Positions 6,892-14,476 of a stretch of 21,708 nucleotides of DNA are shown piece by piece. The stretch is from a bacterium (lineage in GTDB: Bacteria > UBP15 > UBA6099 > JAJRTR01): contig JAJRTR010000053.1 in the NCBI GenBank assembly GCA_024278215.1, positions 1 to 21,708 of the forward strand, given 5' to 3'. A program made the translations under genes and the position numbers. The notes under the pieces were generated by a model, which was not told the origin of the DNA, did not search any database, and was given only the letters and a program-made list of their open reading frames with translations. The first letter of the stretch is position 1. Every line of letters starts with the position of its first letter.

Positions 6892-9800
6892 ATCGATCCT
6901 GTCAGATCATCAATCGAATCTCATGACCGGCGCCGGGGGAGATCGCGACGAGCGATTGTACCTCGGGCTGCGTGGAGTGAAATACCCCGACATTGCGAGA
7001 GACACGCGGACATATATCGACCGTGGCGACTGCGAATCTACCACTGCTCCGGCGTTGCGTGGGGAAACAGCGGTTACAACGTCGAATCTTACATTCGCAC
7101 GGTCCGACGATTGGAATCATAGAGGCGCGTACTCGTACAAACTGATCAAGGCGGTCGCAGCGGGGACCGAAGCCTACGTCGCGCTGCAGGATGGAGTGGG
7201 CACCGCCGACATGCACGGGTTTATCGCCGGCGAGACGGTGGAGATGATTGCGTGGCTCAAGTTGCCGTCGTCCGGAGGCCCGCTATCGAGCGAGGTTACG
7301 TTGCGCGTGCAGGAATACTATTCAGGCGCGTGGAACGCGACGACGCTGGACACAGGGAGCGTCGATGCCGGGAACATCGAAAAACTCTCCGGTCGGATCG
7401 CACTCAACGCATCCACGGCTGCAGTGCGATTTGAAATCGTACTCGCCTCTGCTGCGGCAGATACTGAGTACGTCTACGTAGACGATATCGAGATTTATCG
7501 ATATGCCACGTTCACTTTGGCGCGCGAGGACAATTTGGTTGACCGGGGGAATTGTGAGTCGACGACGGCTCCGGCGTTCCGTGGAGAAACATCAGCGGTA
7601 TCAACCAATGCATCGGGCGCGCGCACGGCTGAGGTTGCGCGCAGCGGGAACTATGCATGGCGGGTTACTAAGACGTCGGCTGCCGGCGCCGGTTGGGCTA
7701 GCTGGTATTTTCAGGATTCAGCATCTAATACAGACATGCATGGATTTTCAGCCGGTGAGACATTAGAGGTATCTGCATTTGCAAAGCTGACGTCCGGATC
7801 AAGTCCTGATCCGGGAGAAGTGCGGATGCTATTTGAAAATTACAGATTATCTACAAGCTCTTGGGTTGTGATCGGGGCATCAGCCTACATGTCGGTAAGC
7901 GACGCGTTCGAAAAATTGACACTTACTCCGACAATATCAGATGATGCCCGCGGTATCAGATTGCGAGTACAAATTAATACAAATGCAGGCTTAAACGAAT
8001 ATGTAGATATTGATGACATCCGCGTTACCCGCCACAGCGTCCCCGGCACCCACTATCTCAGCGGCAGCTATACCGAGCACCTGGTCGAGATGCCGGATAA
8101 GTTCACGCTGCAGATTAAGTTCAAGCCGAATTTCGCGTATGATATTGCAACCTCGCAATATATTTGCGGATGGAGAATAGATAGTGCGCATAATCTTGTA
8201 TTATATTATGAGGCTTCAGGCGATAAATTCCAAATTCAATGGATAGACGGTGGATCTGCAAAGTATTTGTTTTCCGCTCAATATGATGATGGCACTACAT
8301 ACCGGAATATCAATCAATGGATTACATTAACATTTGCATTTGATCCGGCATCCGGGCAAACAGGTTCCGCATTATGGCTTAACAAAACACAAGACGATGC
8401 GGATTTCGGCGCAGCCCCAGATAGTAAATCAACATCATTCCAGACGATGCGAATGCGTGAATATAACGGAGTACAAGGCGATATTAATATCGCCTTCATC
8501 CGCCTTTTCCGCAACTACGTGGCCACCGACGCCGATGTTCAGAACGATTTCAAGGACGTCAAGGCCGAGGAGATTTACTGGAGTTTCGACGGACATGCGA
8601 CCGGGCGAACACGGGTCAATGTATCGAGATTCTACGCTCGGCGGATGAAACTCACACGCTCGGTTAAAACCGGCACATCAGGCGCCTACGGAGCGAATCG
8701 ATTTCAATGTGCACTCAAAAATCTGAATGGCGAATTCTCCGACGATCAATATGGGACGTATGATCCTACGACCGACAGTTTTAACGGTGACTCCGACCAG
8801 GCGTATTTGCGCGATAGATTCGAGGTCGAGCTTGAATCGTGGTACTCAGGAGATTTCGATTCGGTGTTCCGCGGCCGTGCAGTAGGTGGGTTGCAACGCA
8901 ATAGCGCGAGAAAGAATGTATCGTGGGTATCGCTGGTTGCGGAAGATCGGTCGGCCGATCTGGCGTCGGCAATCATCACATCCGGGCATGTATTCGAGGA
9001 TTGCAAGCTCGCCGACACCGTGGAGGCTAATTCTCTGTTCCACAGAATTGCACGCCTGGGGCGGCCGACCGTCAAACAATATCTGGCGAATAATTCGTTC
9101 GAGGACGCGACGATTACCGATGCCTGGGTGGCGAGCGGGGGAACATGGACGCGCGAAGCGAACCCTTTATTCGGTACATATTGCGGCCGGCTAGTGCCTG
9201 GGGCCTCGGCGCAGAGCGTGTATCAGGAGATAACGTTTTCCGGCTCTGAAAAGCTGTCCGTTAACCAGGAATTCACGTTTTACGTCTGGCTCTATTCCTC
9301 TGCGGCTGCATCGGGCGCGAACAATTATATCCGGATTGATGAGCGCGATAGTGGAGGATCAAACGATACGACAGATACGTCTATGGCATTGACCGGCGGC
9401 GAGGGGTGGGTGCTCCATCAGGTGACGCACACGATTACGGATGCTGATTCAGACAGATTGCGAATCATCATCGCTGCAGATGCCGGAGACACGATTGATA
9501 TAGACGGGGCCATGTTCGTTGTCGGCGACCGTAAAAATAATGTGTTCCGCGAATCATCGTTGGTATTGACTGATGCCGTGTCGAGCGGGTCGGTGAGTGC
9601 CGATTATCGCGACGAGGTGCAATGGGACGAGTTCGGGTTCGACGCGGCGACGATTGACTATGTGCATCCGTGGCGGCGCGTGGATCAAGGCACGACCGTA
9701 TGGGACCATCTCAAATCCCTGTTCGATGCGGCCATAGTGGATTACGGCGGATTCGACGAGTCTGGGACGCTATTATATCACGGGTATTTAGAGTCCGGAC

Positions 9801-12019
9801 GGTCTGAGCTTATTACGATGCACAAATTCACTGCGTCAGGCTCCGGATATATCCGCAATAGTATCCAGATCGGCATTATAGGAATCGCGGCGAATCGGAT
9901 CATCGGTCACGGAGTTAAAATCGTCAAACACGGCCGGATCGTCTACAAAGCGGCCGGCAATCAGACAATGGTCGTCGCCTCGCGGATTCTGTGGCAGGCA
10001 TCGGCGACCGACCTGTTCGAAGAATCGCTCGAAGGGCTGATTCTCAATGTGACGATTCCTGACGGCGGTTATTTCCCCGACCAGGAGGAGTTCGCCACGT
10101 TCTGGGCGCGCCTCGGGGATGTAGAGGATAAACAGGACCTGTTCAAGCGCCTGTGGGATAGGAGGTATGAGTTTTTTGGCGAGGAACGAGTATTCTTGAC
10201 GCAACCTGTGAACCGGAAATCGATAACAGGATTGCAATCGACCGTAGGATATTTCGGGTCGGTCGGATTGGGCGGGCAGTGGGCGTTGACCGGAGTTTGG
10301 TCGCCGAACGGACCGCTGCTGAAATTGGTCGGCGGTGAACGGCTCATCGGTGTGACCGACGCCGATCTGCTGCACAAGTTGACCGACACGTCGGGGGACG
10401 GCAATTCGGCTCTCACCGAACAAACGATCGGTAATATGGTCGGCGGGCTCGATGTATTGAGCCGTCCCGATCAAGCGCGCATCTTGTTGTATAACGGGAC
10501 CGGAGCGAGTAAAACCATCATCGACGTGGGAATCGTCGGGCGCCCTGTTACGCTGTACGGTGATGATAGCGGATATGTTAATGACCACTATCGGCTCGAC
10601 GAGGATATCGCGCGCAACGGTGAGAAGCCGCTTGAGTTCGGCAATATCGATATCCTCGGCGACGTCAGGGAGGCGAACGACACGAGCAACCCCATACATG
10701 TGGATCGCATATGTGAGTATTGGGCGAAGTTCTGTTTCACGAAAAAGCATTCATATTCATTCGCACAACACGGATCGCGCTTCTGGGTATGCCCAGGGCA
10801 GTGGGCCACGATAGAGGTCGGCTCGTCCGGCGAGGCGGAATACCTCAACAGCAAAGCCTCAATCGCAAGTATTACTATTGATCGCGGTCCCGACGGCATC
10901 GGGAATACGTCTATCGCCGCGGTGGAGGTGCAAGAAGGATTCAAGAGTACGACGACGCGGGATCTGGCGGCATTTCTGGCCTCGGGGATCAAGCCGCGAA
11001 CGCGGCGGACCTCCGTTACCGTCGTGGGCCGATATCATATCGGCGACGCTGATTTCAGGTGTTCAGGGTCTGACGACCAGACAACAATCAATGCGGCGAT
11101 TGATTTCATGTCCGGCGCGTATGGTGGCGGGGAAGTCATCCTCACAGGATATTTTTATCTTTCCGGCGCGATAAAACCGAAAAGCAATATCACATTGCGC
11201 GGCGGAAGCGCAGGGGCTGTCATAGAAAAGAATTGTGATGATTATGCAATATCTGTAAATCAAACACCAGGATCGGAATATTCGAACGTTAGCATCAGGG
11301 ATATGAAAATAACGCGCAATGCAGGAGATACGAACGCAGGGAAGCATCTGCTATATTTCATGTATTGCGATTTATTGTCAATCAGCAACGTCTCGATCTA
11401 TGACTCGTATGCGTATGCATTATACATTTCTTATTGCGATGATGCAACAGTAAATAATGTGTTTGTCCAGGAATGGAATGGAGATAGAGCAGTACAGTTC
11501 GAGCGTTTAACCAGGTTCGTCGTTCGCGATTTGACAGTTGATGGAAACGGCTGTAGCTCGCAATCTGGAGTTGTTTTTGCAGTCGTTACAGATGCAGCGA
11601 TAATCGCAGATTCAATTGAAGTGAGGAACTTTGTTAGTTCAGGAAGCACCACCTATGGGTTCTACACGAATGCAGATAAGATGTCTCTATCAAATATAAT
11701 AGTGCATGATCTAACCAAGTCAACCGATGGATCGATCATTCATGGCATCGCTTTGGATGCTGACGATATAAAGGGCTCTAATCTCACAGTTTCAAATGTA
11801 GATAATACGTATGCCGCTTCCGCCGTTCGAGGCTTGTACGTGCGCGGTGCCGATGTGGTGCTAAGCTCCATTTTCGTATCAGGATGCAGCGGGACGGGTA
11901 TATACATAGATGCCACGTCGTCGAAAACACAGATCGCAGGGGGGAGAACTACCAATAACGGAGTTAATTATAATGACGTTAGTGGATCGGCAAATACGGC
12001 GGCCTTCGATACGACATGA
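6881..12019 (+). CDS. Giant modular tail-tip protein: hub, sugar-binding and beta-helix tailspike domains
   Basis: A 1712-residue protein starting at GTG 6881. Modules as read by eye: two tandem homologous jelly-roll-like domains resembling CBM4/9 (about residues 47-210 and 221-385); a LamG / concanavalin-like domain (about 388-555); a tail-hub-like part (about 560-730); a third CBM-like domain beginning NNSFEDA (about 735-885); a second hub-like part (about 885-1370); and a pectate-lyase-type right-handed beta-helix (about 1378-1712) starting with the tailspike motif GSDDQTTINAAIDFMSG and GGGEVILTGYFYLSG. It probably forms the tail tip, binds the receptor polysaccharide and may depolymerise it. 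Usually these jobs are split over several genes. AT-rich patches near 7720-7990, 8160-8490 and 11220-11780 suggest module exchange. Confidence 0.85.
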   Translation: MAIKSILSDHQSNLMTGAGGDRDERLYLGLRGVKYPDIARDTRTYIDRGDCESTTAPALRGETAVTTSNLTFARSDDWNHRGAYSYKLIKAVAAGTEAYVALQDGVGTADMHGFIAGETVEMIAWLKLPSSGGPLSSEVTLRVQEYYSGAWNATTLDTGSVDAGNIEKLSGRIALNASTAAVRFEIVLASAAADTEYVYVDDIEIYRYATFTLAREDNLVDRGNCESTTAPAFRGETSAVSTNASGARTAEVARSGNYAWRVTKTSAAGAGWASWYFQDSASNTDMHGFSAGETLEVSAFAKLTSGSSPDPGEVRMLFENYRLSTSSWVVIGASAYMSVSDAFEKLTLTPTISDDARGIRLRVQINTNAGLNEYVDIDDIRVTRHSVPGTHYLSGSYTEHLVEMPDKFTLQIKFKPNFAYDIATSQYICGWRIDSAHNLVLYYEASGDKFQIQWIDGGSAKYLFSAQYDDGTTYRNINQWITLTFAFDPASGQTGSALWLNKTQDDADFGAAPDSKSTSFQTMRMREYNGVQGDINIAFIRLFRNYVATDADVQNDFKDVKAEEIYWSFDGHATGRTRVNVSRFYARRMKLTRSVKTGTSGAYGANRFQCALKNLNGEFSDDQYGTYDPTTDSFNGDSDQAYLRDRFEVELESWYSGDFDSVFRGRAVGGLQRNSARKNVSWVSLVAEDRSADLASAIITSGHVFEDCKLADTVEANSLFHRIARLGRPTVKQYLANNSFEDATITDAWVASGGTWTREANPLFGTYCGRLVPGASAQSVYQEITFSGSEKLSVNQEFTFYVWLYSSAAASGANNYIRIDERDSGGSNDTTDTSMALTGGEGWVLHQVTHTITDADSDRLRIIIAADAGDTIDIDGAMFVVGDRKNNVFRESSLVLTDAVSSGSVSADYRDEVQWDEFGFDAATIDYVHPWRRVDQGTTVWDHLKSLFDAAIVDYGGFDESGTLLYHGYLESGRSELITMHKFTASGSGYIRNSIQIGIIGIAANRIIGHGVKIVKHGRIVYKAAGNQTMVVASRILWQASATDLFEESLEGLILNVTIPDGGYFPDQEEFATFWARLGDVEDKQDLFKRLWDRRYEFFGEERVFLTQPVNRKSITGLQSTVGYFGSVGLGGQWALTGVWSPNGPLLKLVGGERLIGVTDADLLHKLTDTSGDGNSALTEQTIGNMVGGLDVLSRPDQARILLYNGTGASKTIIDVGIVGRPVTLYGDDSGYVNDHYRLDEDIARNGEKPLEFGNIDILGDVREANDTSNPIHVDRICEYWAKFCFTKKHSYSFAQHGSRFWVCPGQWATIEVGSSGEAEYLNSKASIASITIDRGPDGIGNTSIAAVEVQEGFKSTTTRDLAAFLASGIKPRTRRTSVTVVGRYHIGDADFRCSGSDDQTTINAAIDFMSGAYGGGEVILTGYFYLSGAIKPKSNITLRGGSAGAVIEKNCDDYAISVNQTPGSEYSNVSIRDMKITRNAGDTNAGKHLLYFMYCDLLSISNVSIYDSYAYALYISYCDDATVNNVFVQEWNGDRAVQFERLTRFVVRDLTVDGNGCSSQSGVVFAVVTDAAIIADSIEVRNFVSSGSTTYGFYTNADKMSLSNIIVHDLTKSTDGSIIHGIALDADDIKGSNLTVSNVDNTYAASAVRGLYVRGADVVLSSIFVSGCSGTGIYIDATSSKTQIAGGRTTNNGVNYNDVSGSANTAAFDTT
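7019..8032 (+). repeat. Tandem duplication of a CBM-like domain in the tail-tip gene
   Basis: Two domain copies start about 522 bases apart, at residues 47 and 221. Both open with DRG-D/N-CESTTAPA-x-RGET and later carry T/N-TDMHGF-x-AGET and a closing E-YV-x-x-DDI motif. At the DNA level the openings (about 7019-7070 and 7541-7593) are still clearly similar, but later parts have drifted, and the second copy is more AT-rich. This points to an old internal duplication followed by divergence or replacement. Confidence 0.75.
8142..8161. repeat. Inverted repeat at left edge of AT-rich LamG segment
   Basis: ATATTGC (8142-8148) and GCAATAT (8155-8161) form a perfect 7-bp inverted repeat with a 6-base loop. 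It lies where the sequence turns from GC-rich to markedly AT-rich inside the LamG-like module. Confidence 0.55.
8475..8496. repeat. Perfect 22-bp palindrome at right edge of AT-rich LamG segment
   Basis: Bases 8475-8496 read AAGGCGATATT followed by its exact reverse complement, with no spacer. The palindrome falls exactly where the AT-rich part of the LamG-like module ends and GC-rich coding resumes. Confidence 0.8.
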
Positions 12020-12411
12020 CGCGGAAATTTTTAGTTACTGCCTTGTTCGCCATGATGTGGACGATTACATCCTGCGTTTTTGTCGACGAACAGCTTCTTA
12101 TCGCGATTGAGGAGGCTCGGTGGGTGTATTTGAATATCATGCAGGTTCCGTCATATGAAATAATCAAGCATCCGATTGAGACGATGGAGGACGGAGAAGG
12201 TGATTGTGCCGACATGTCCGCTTTGCTGATTGTTCGTATGCGGCGCCGGGGAGTTTTTGCCGGCCAGCTCGTTGCATATGACGTAGGTGCGGACGTTGCC
12301 CATATGGTAGTCGAGATATTCGGGGTGACTATCGACCCGACGAACAAGGATATCGTTGTGACGATTGATGGGACCGAGATCGGGCGCTATTTATGGATAT
12401 CATGGCTGTAG
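12016..12411 (+). CDS. Predicted lipoprotein with transglutaminase-like fold
   Basis: A 131-residue protein. Residues 1-20 look like a lipoprotein signal peptide: basic start, hydrophobic core LVTALFAMMW, and lipobox ITSC with lipidated Cys20. The rest resembles a compact transglutaminase-like (papain-fold) domain: GDCADMSALLIVRMRRRG supplies the nucleophile Cys64, AHMVVEIFG supplies His96, and VTIDPTN supplies Asp107, all in the expected order and spacing. The start overlaps the tail-tip stop (ATGA). Similar folds are found in cysteine proteases and amide-forming enzymes. A membrane-anchored role during infection or exclusion of other phages is only a guess. Confidence 0.7.
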   Translation: MTRKFLVTALFAMMWTITSCVFVDEQLLIAIEEARWVYLNIMQVPSYEIIKHPIETMEDGEGDCADMSALLIVRMRRRGVFAGQLVAYDVGADVAHMVVEIFGVTIDPTNKDIVVTIDGTEIGRYLWISWL

Positions 12412-12488
12412 CAGTGCCTGGTGGAAATATCTGCTATGGCAGATCGGACGAAGATAGCAAAATAACGATTAAGGGCGATAAAGAATGA
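12393..12488 (+). CDS. Possible 31-residue small protein
   Basis: An open frame from ATG 12393 (or ATG 12402) overlaps the end of the lipoprotein gene and fills most of the short gap before the next gene. The peptide ends GRSDEDSKITIKGDKE and is polar with no motif. No convincing ribosome binding site is seen. The gap also contains a 6-bp hairpin, ATCTGC (12429-12434) with GCAGAT (12439-12444), with no T-run. Weak call. Confidence 0.22.
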   Translation: MDIMAVAVPGGNICYGRSDEDSKITIKGDKE

Positions 12489-12512
12489 ATATGCGGAACA
12501 GGAGCTTAACTA

Positions 12513-12809
12513 ATGCCGACACATCAATGCACGCAGGAAGCCGAGCTGAAACGGATCCGCTCTGCGATTGACAAGCTGGCGACGAGCAACGCAGAAATCC
12601 GAGAGAAAATTTTCAACGGCCTATCTGATGCCATCGCCCAATTGCCTGCAATGCGTGATGACATAACATGGATCAAAGCCAAACTCAACGGTAACAGCAG
12701 CCGGCGCGTTGTCGCGCAGCGTGGAAAAGAGGTTGCAATCATGGCATTGATTATCTCGGTCGTGTCGCGGTGGGACGACATTGCAAGATTCATCGGGAGG
12801 TTATTTTGA
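12513..12809 (+). CDS. XhlA-like small membrane protein, lysis cassette
   Basis: A 98-residue protein with a helical, coiled-coil-like first half (residues 8-60, LKRIRSAIDKLATSNAEIREKI) followed by a basic patch and one hydrophobic segment EVAIMALIISVV near residues 73-84. This layout matches hemolysin XhlA-type proteins, which sit beside amidases and holins and help lysis. AGGAG at 12499-12503 precedes the ATG. It overlaps the amidase start by four bases (TTGA). The membrane segment is short, so it may be a membrane-associated accessory rather than the main holin. Confidence 0.5.
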   Translation: MPTHQCTQEAELKRIRSAIDKLATSNAEIREKIFNGLSDAIAQLPAMRDDITWIKAKLNGNSSRRVVAQRGKEVAIMALIISVVSRWDDIARFIGRLF

Positions 12810-13411
12810 CACGTCCTTCTTTCGTCAAAGAGAGAATCATAACGAAGAATGAATTTTCCCGTCCGGGGATGAAGCGACCAGGAACAAAAGCAATCGACGT
12901 GCACTGGAATGGAAACCCCGGAATGGATGAATATATGCTCGTTGATTATTTTGCCTCGTTGGCCGAGCAGGACAAAACAGACGACAGGCCGGACCGATAT
13001 GCAGGGGCGAACATAATTATCGGCCCGATGGCTGCGATTATCATCGTGCCGATTGATGAGATTACCTATACAGCCGGCGCGAAACGCACGTCACAATACA
13101 CGGTAGCGGCTCGGCGTCGGTTCGGCGAATTCTGGCTGACAAACAATCCGCAGACGCCGAACTGGCTCACATGCTCTATCGAGATGGTGCACCCTGATGC
13201 GACGGGACGGTTCGCGCCCGAGACGCTGTCACATGCCGCGCAGGTTATCCGATGGATCCTCGACGAACATTTCACATGGCTGTGGCCGCATGATGTCATA
13301 CGTCATTATGATATCACCGGCAAGGAATGCCCTAAATGGTTCGTCGCGCACCCGGGCGATTGGTGGGATTTCATCGAGCAAATTAAATCGCTCAACGAGG
13401 TGACGGCGTGA
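12806..13411 (+). CDS. N-acetylmuramoyl-L-alanine amidase (endolysin)
   Basis: A 201-residue type 2 amidase (PGRP / T7 lysozyme fold) that cleaves the bond between N-acetylmuramic acid and L-alanine in peptidoglycan. Zinc ligands by pattern are His33 in DVHWNG, His167 in IRHYD and Cys175 in GKECP, with Lys173 two residues before the Cys as in T7 lysozyme. The segment CSIEMVHPD near 123-131 is also typical. I chose TTG 12806 because GGGAGG at 12795-12800 lies 5 bases upstream and the start overlaps the previous stop; the upstream ATG 12770 lacks such a site and overlaps further. There is no signal peptide, so export depends on a holin. Confidence 0.9.
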   Translation: MTRPSFVKERIITKNEFSRPGMKRPGTKAIDVHWNGNPGMDEYMLVDYFASLAEQDKTDDRPDRYAGANIIIGPMAAIIIVPIDEITYTAGAKRTSQYTVAARRRFGEFWLTNNPQTPNWLTCSIEMVHPDATGRFAPETLSHAAQVIRWILDEHFTWLWPHDVIRHYDITGKECPKWFVAHPGDWWDFIEQIKSLNEVTA

Positions 13412-13881
13412 GCATCGCAACCTGGCTCGGCATCGGAAAAACCGTGGCTGATACTGCATCCGCATTGACCTCCGGGGCGGCTGAGATTGTGACGGCCGCG
13501 AAAACGGATCCTAATCGTGCAGTCGATGCGGAGATCGAGAAACTGCGGATCGATGCCGAGGCGCGAATAGAGGAGCTGGTCACACGATCGGCCGAGAGCG
13601 CACGTGCCTGGTCGATACAGTACGAGGGTCGCGCGAGCGAGATACAGCCGTGGTTGCGTGTCGTGCGCAACCTAATCAGACCGCTAACTACGCTACTGTT
13701 CGTGGGGATTTTCGCCACGGCGGCCGTGATTGATTTCGTGGGGCAGGTCCGCGCCGACGCGCCGTGGCGCCTCCTCGCCGGGCTCCCGCAGGGATTCTGG
13801 TGGGCGTTCGGTATCGTCCTGACGTTCTGGTTCGGGGGCAAGGTCGGCGAGAGAATCGCCGAGCAGATACGCAAGGAGTAG
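13408..13881 (+). CDS. Holin, three-TM / GTA-holin-like family
   Basis: A 157-residue protein: an amphipathic N-terminus, a charged helical region (residues 38-66), then W-x-R-x2-RNLIRPLTT followed by hydrophobic segments at about 92-112 and 127-144, and a basic end. The RP motif before the first membrane helix, and the tryptophan-rich second helix, match the family called holin of 3TMs, first noted in gene transfer agents. It would open the membrane for the amidase. GTG 13408 overlaps the amidase stop (GTGA) with AGGTG upstream. Confidence 0.75.
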   Translation: MSIATWLGIGKTVADTASALTSGAAEIVTAAKTDPNRAVDAEIEKLRIDAEARIEELVTRSAESARAWSIQYEGRASEIQPWLRVVRNLIRPLTTLLFVGIFATAAVIDFVGQVRADAPWRLLAGLPQGFWWAFGIVLTFWFGGKVGERIAEQIRKE

Positions 13882-13886
13882 AGAGG

Positions 13887-14048
13887 ATGAACGAGAAAAC
13901 GACGCGAACATTCCGGGTGACGGTCAGCCGGGAATTCTACGCCGAACTCGATTCGGCTCAACGCGAGAGCGGAGAGATCGGGATCCAGGCGCTAGCGAAA
14001 ACAGCCCTGAGACAATACCTGAATCGATACCACAAACCGCAAAAATAG
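13887..14048 (+). CDS. Ribbon-helix-helix-like small DNA-binding protein
   Basis: A 53-residue protein beginning MNEKTTRTFRVTVSREFYAE: a basic strand with alternating residues (RTFRVTVS), then two helices (REFYAELDSAQRES and GIQALAKTALRQYLNRYH), which is the Arc/CopG layout. GAGAGG precedes the ATG at 13887. It is the last gene before a 242-base regulatory gap holding a strong early promoter, a dyad and a tandem 9-mer repeat, so it could regulate that promoter. The binding site is not shown. Ribbon-helix-helix is the best fit, but the protein is short. Confidence 0.55.
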   Translation: MNEKTTRTFRVTVSREFYAELDSAQRESGEIGIQALAKTALRQYLNRYHKPQK

Positions 14049-14056
14049 CATCCCCT

Positions 14057-14154
14057 CAGGCGCGCGAGAACGGGCCTAGAAAATCTGTCCGCGCCTGATA
14101 GCAACCGAATACCTAAATCGCTAAAACCCCTCCCAAATCGTACTGATCGTACAG
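14057..14154. promoter_or_regulatory. Regulatory gap upstream of early promoter: dyad and tandem 9-mers
   Basis: The gap between the late and early genes (14049-14290) has no credible gene. It holds a perfect inverted repeat, CAGGCGCG (14057-14064) and CGCGCCTG (14090-14097), with a 25-base spacer, and two tandem near-identical 9-mers, ATCGTACTG (14137-14145) and ATCGTACAG (14146-14154). There is no T-run after the dyad, so it is not a typical terminator. Both could be operator elements. Confidence 0.4.
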
Positions 14155-14219
14155 TCACTACAGATATGTTTCGGCCACGGGCAAGGGACTAAATTCCTTA
14201 CATATTTGCGGCGAAAGTG

Positions 14220-14248
14220 TTGACAGCTATAGCAACGCGCTTTATAAT
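14220..14248 (+). promoter_or_regulatory. Consensus sigma70 promoter P1, early region
   Basis: TTGACA (14220-14225) and TATAAT (14243-14248) are both perfect, with the ideal 17-base spacer. Transcription should start near 14255 and give a leader of about 36 bases before the zinc-ribbon gene at 14291. This is the best promoter match in the window and marks the switch from late to early genes. Confidence 0.88.
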
Positions 14249-14290
14249 AGTAGAAACATGCCGAAAATGGCTGAATAAGGAGTTGAGAGG

Positions 14291-14476
14291 ATGAAATGCG
14301 AAAATTGTCGGCGCGAAATTGAGGATCCACGGTATTACGTGGACGAGCTACGGGTCTGCCGTCCGTGCTGCCGGGCGCTGCAGGACCTGACCAGAGAGAC
14401 CGGTGGCGAGATCGAGACGGTCGCTGAGATCCGCTACGAACAGTGGATCGATTCGATAGTGGGGGTGTACGGATGA
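14291..14476 (+). CDS. Small zinc-ribbon protein
   Basis: A 61-residue protein with CxxC at residues 3-6 and CxxCC at 23-27, enough for one zinc site, followed by an acidic helical tail. AAGGAG (14277-14282) precedes the ATG by 8 bases. It is the first gene after the consensus early promoter, so it should be expressed first and strongly. First early genes of phages often encode small host-takeover proteins; that role here is inference. No family recognised. Confidence 0.75.
   Translation: MKCENCRREIEDPRYYVDELRVCRPCCRALQDLTRETGGEIETVAEIRYEQWIDSIVGVYG

Noticed and set aside
7471-7484. 14-bp palindrome CGTCTACGTAGACG in the tail-tip gene
   Set aside because: It encodes the YVYVDD motif of the CBM-like domain and has no composition step around it; probably chance.
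9836-10750. 304-residue open frame on the - strand inside the tail-tip gene
   Set aside because: It lies wholly within a well-supported + strand gene, has no domain pattern or ribosome binding site, and reflects codon bias in the sense frame.
12770-12805. Longer amidase start at ATG 12770
   Set aside because: It lacks a ribosome binding site and overlaps the preceding gene by 40 bases, whereas TTG 12806 has GGGAGG at the right distance.
14121-14245. - strand peptide with CxxC-x-HF and later CxxC, looking like a small zinc finger
   Set aside because: No ATG, GTG or TTG start with a ribosome binding site lies in that frame near it, and the region carries the + strand promoter. It could be a remnant but cannot be supported as a gene.
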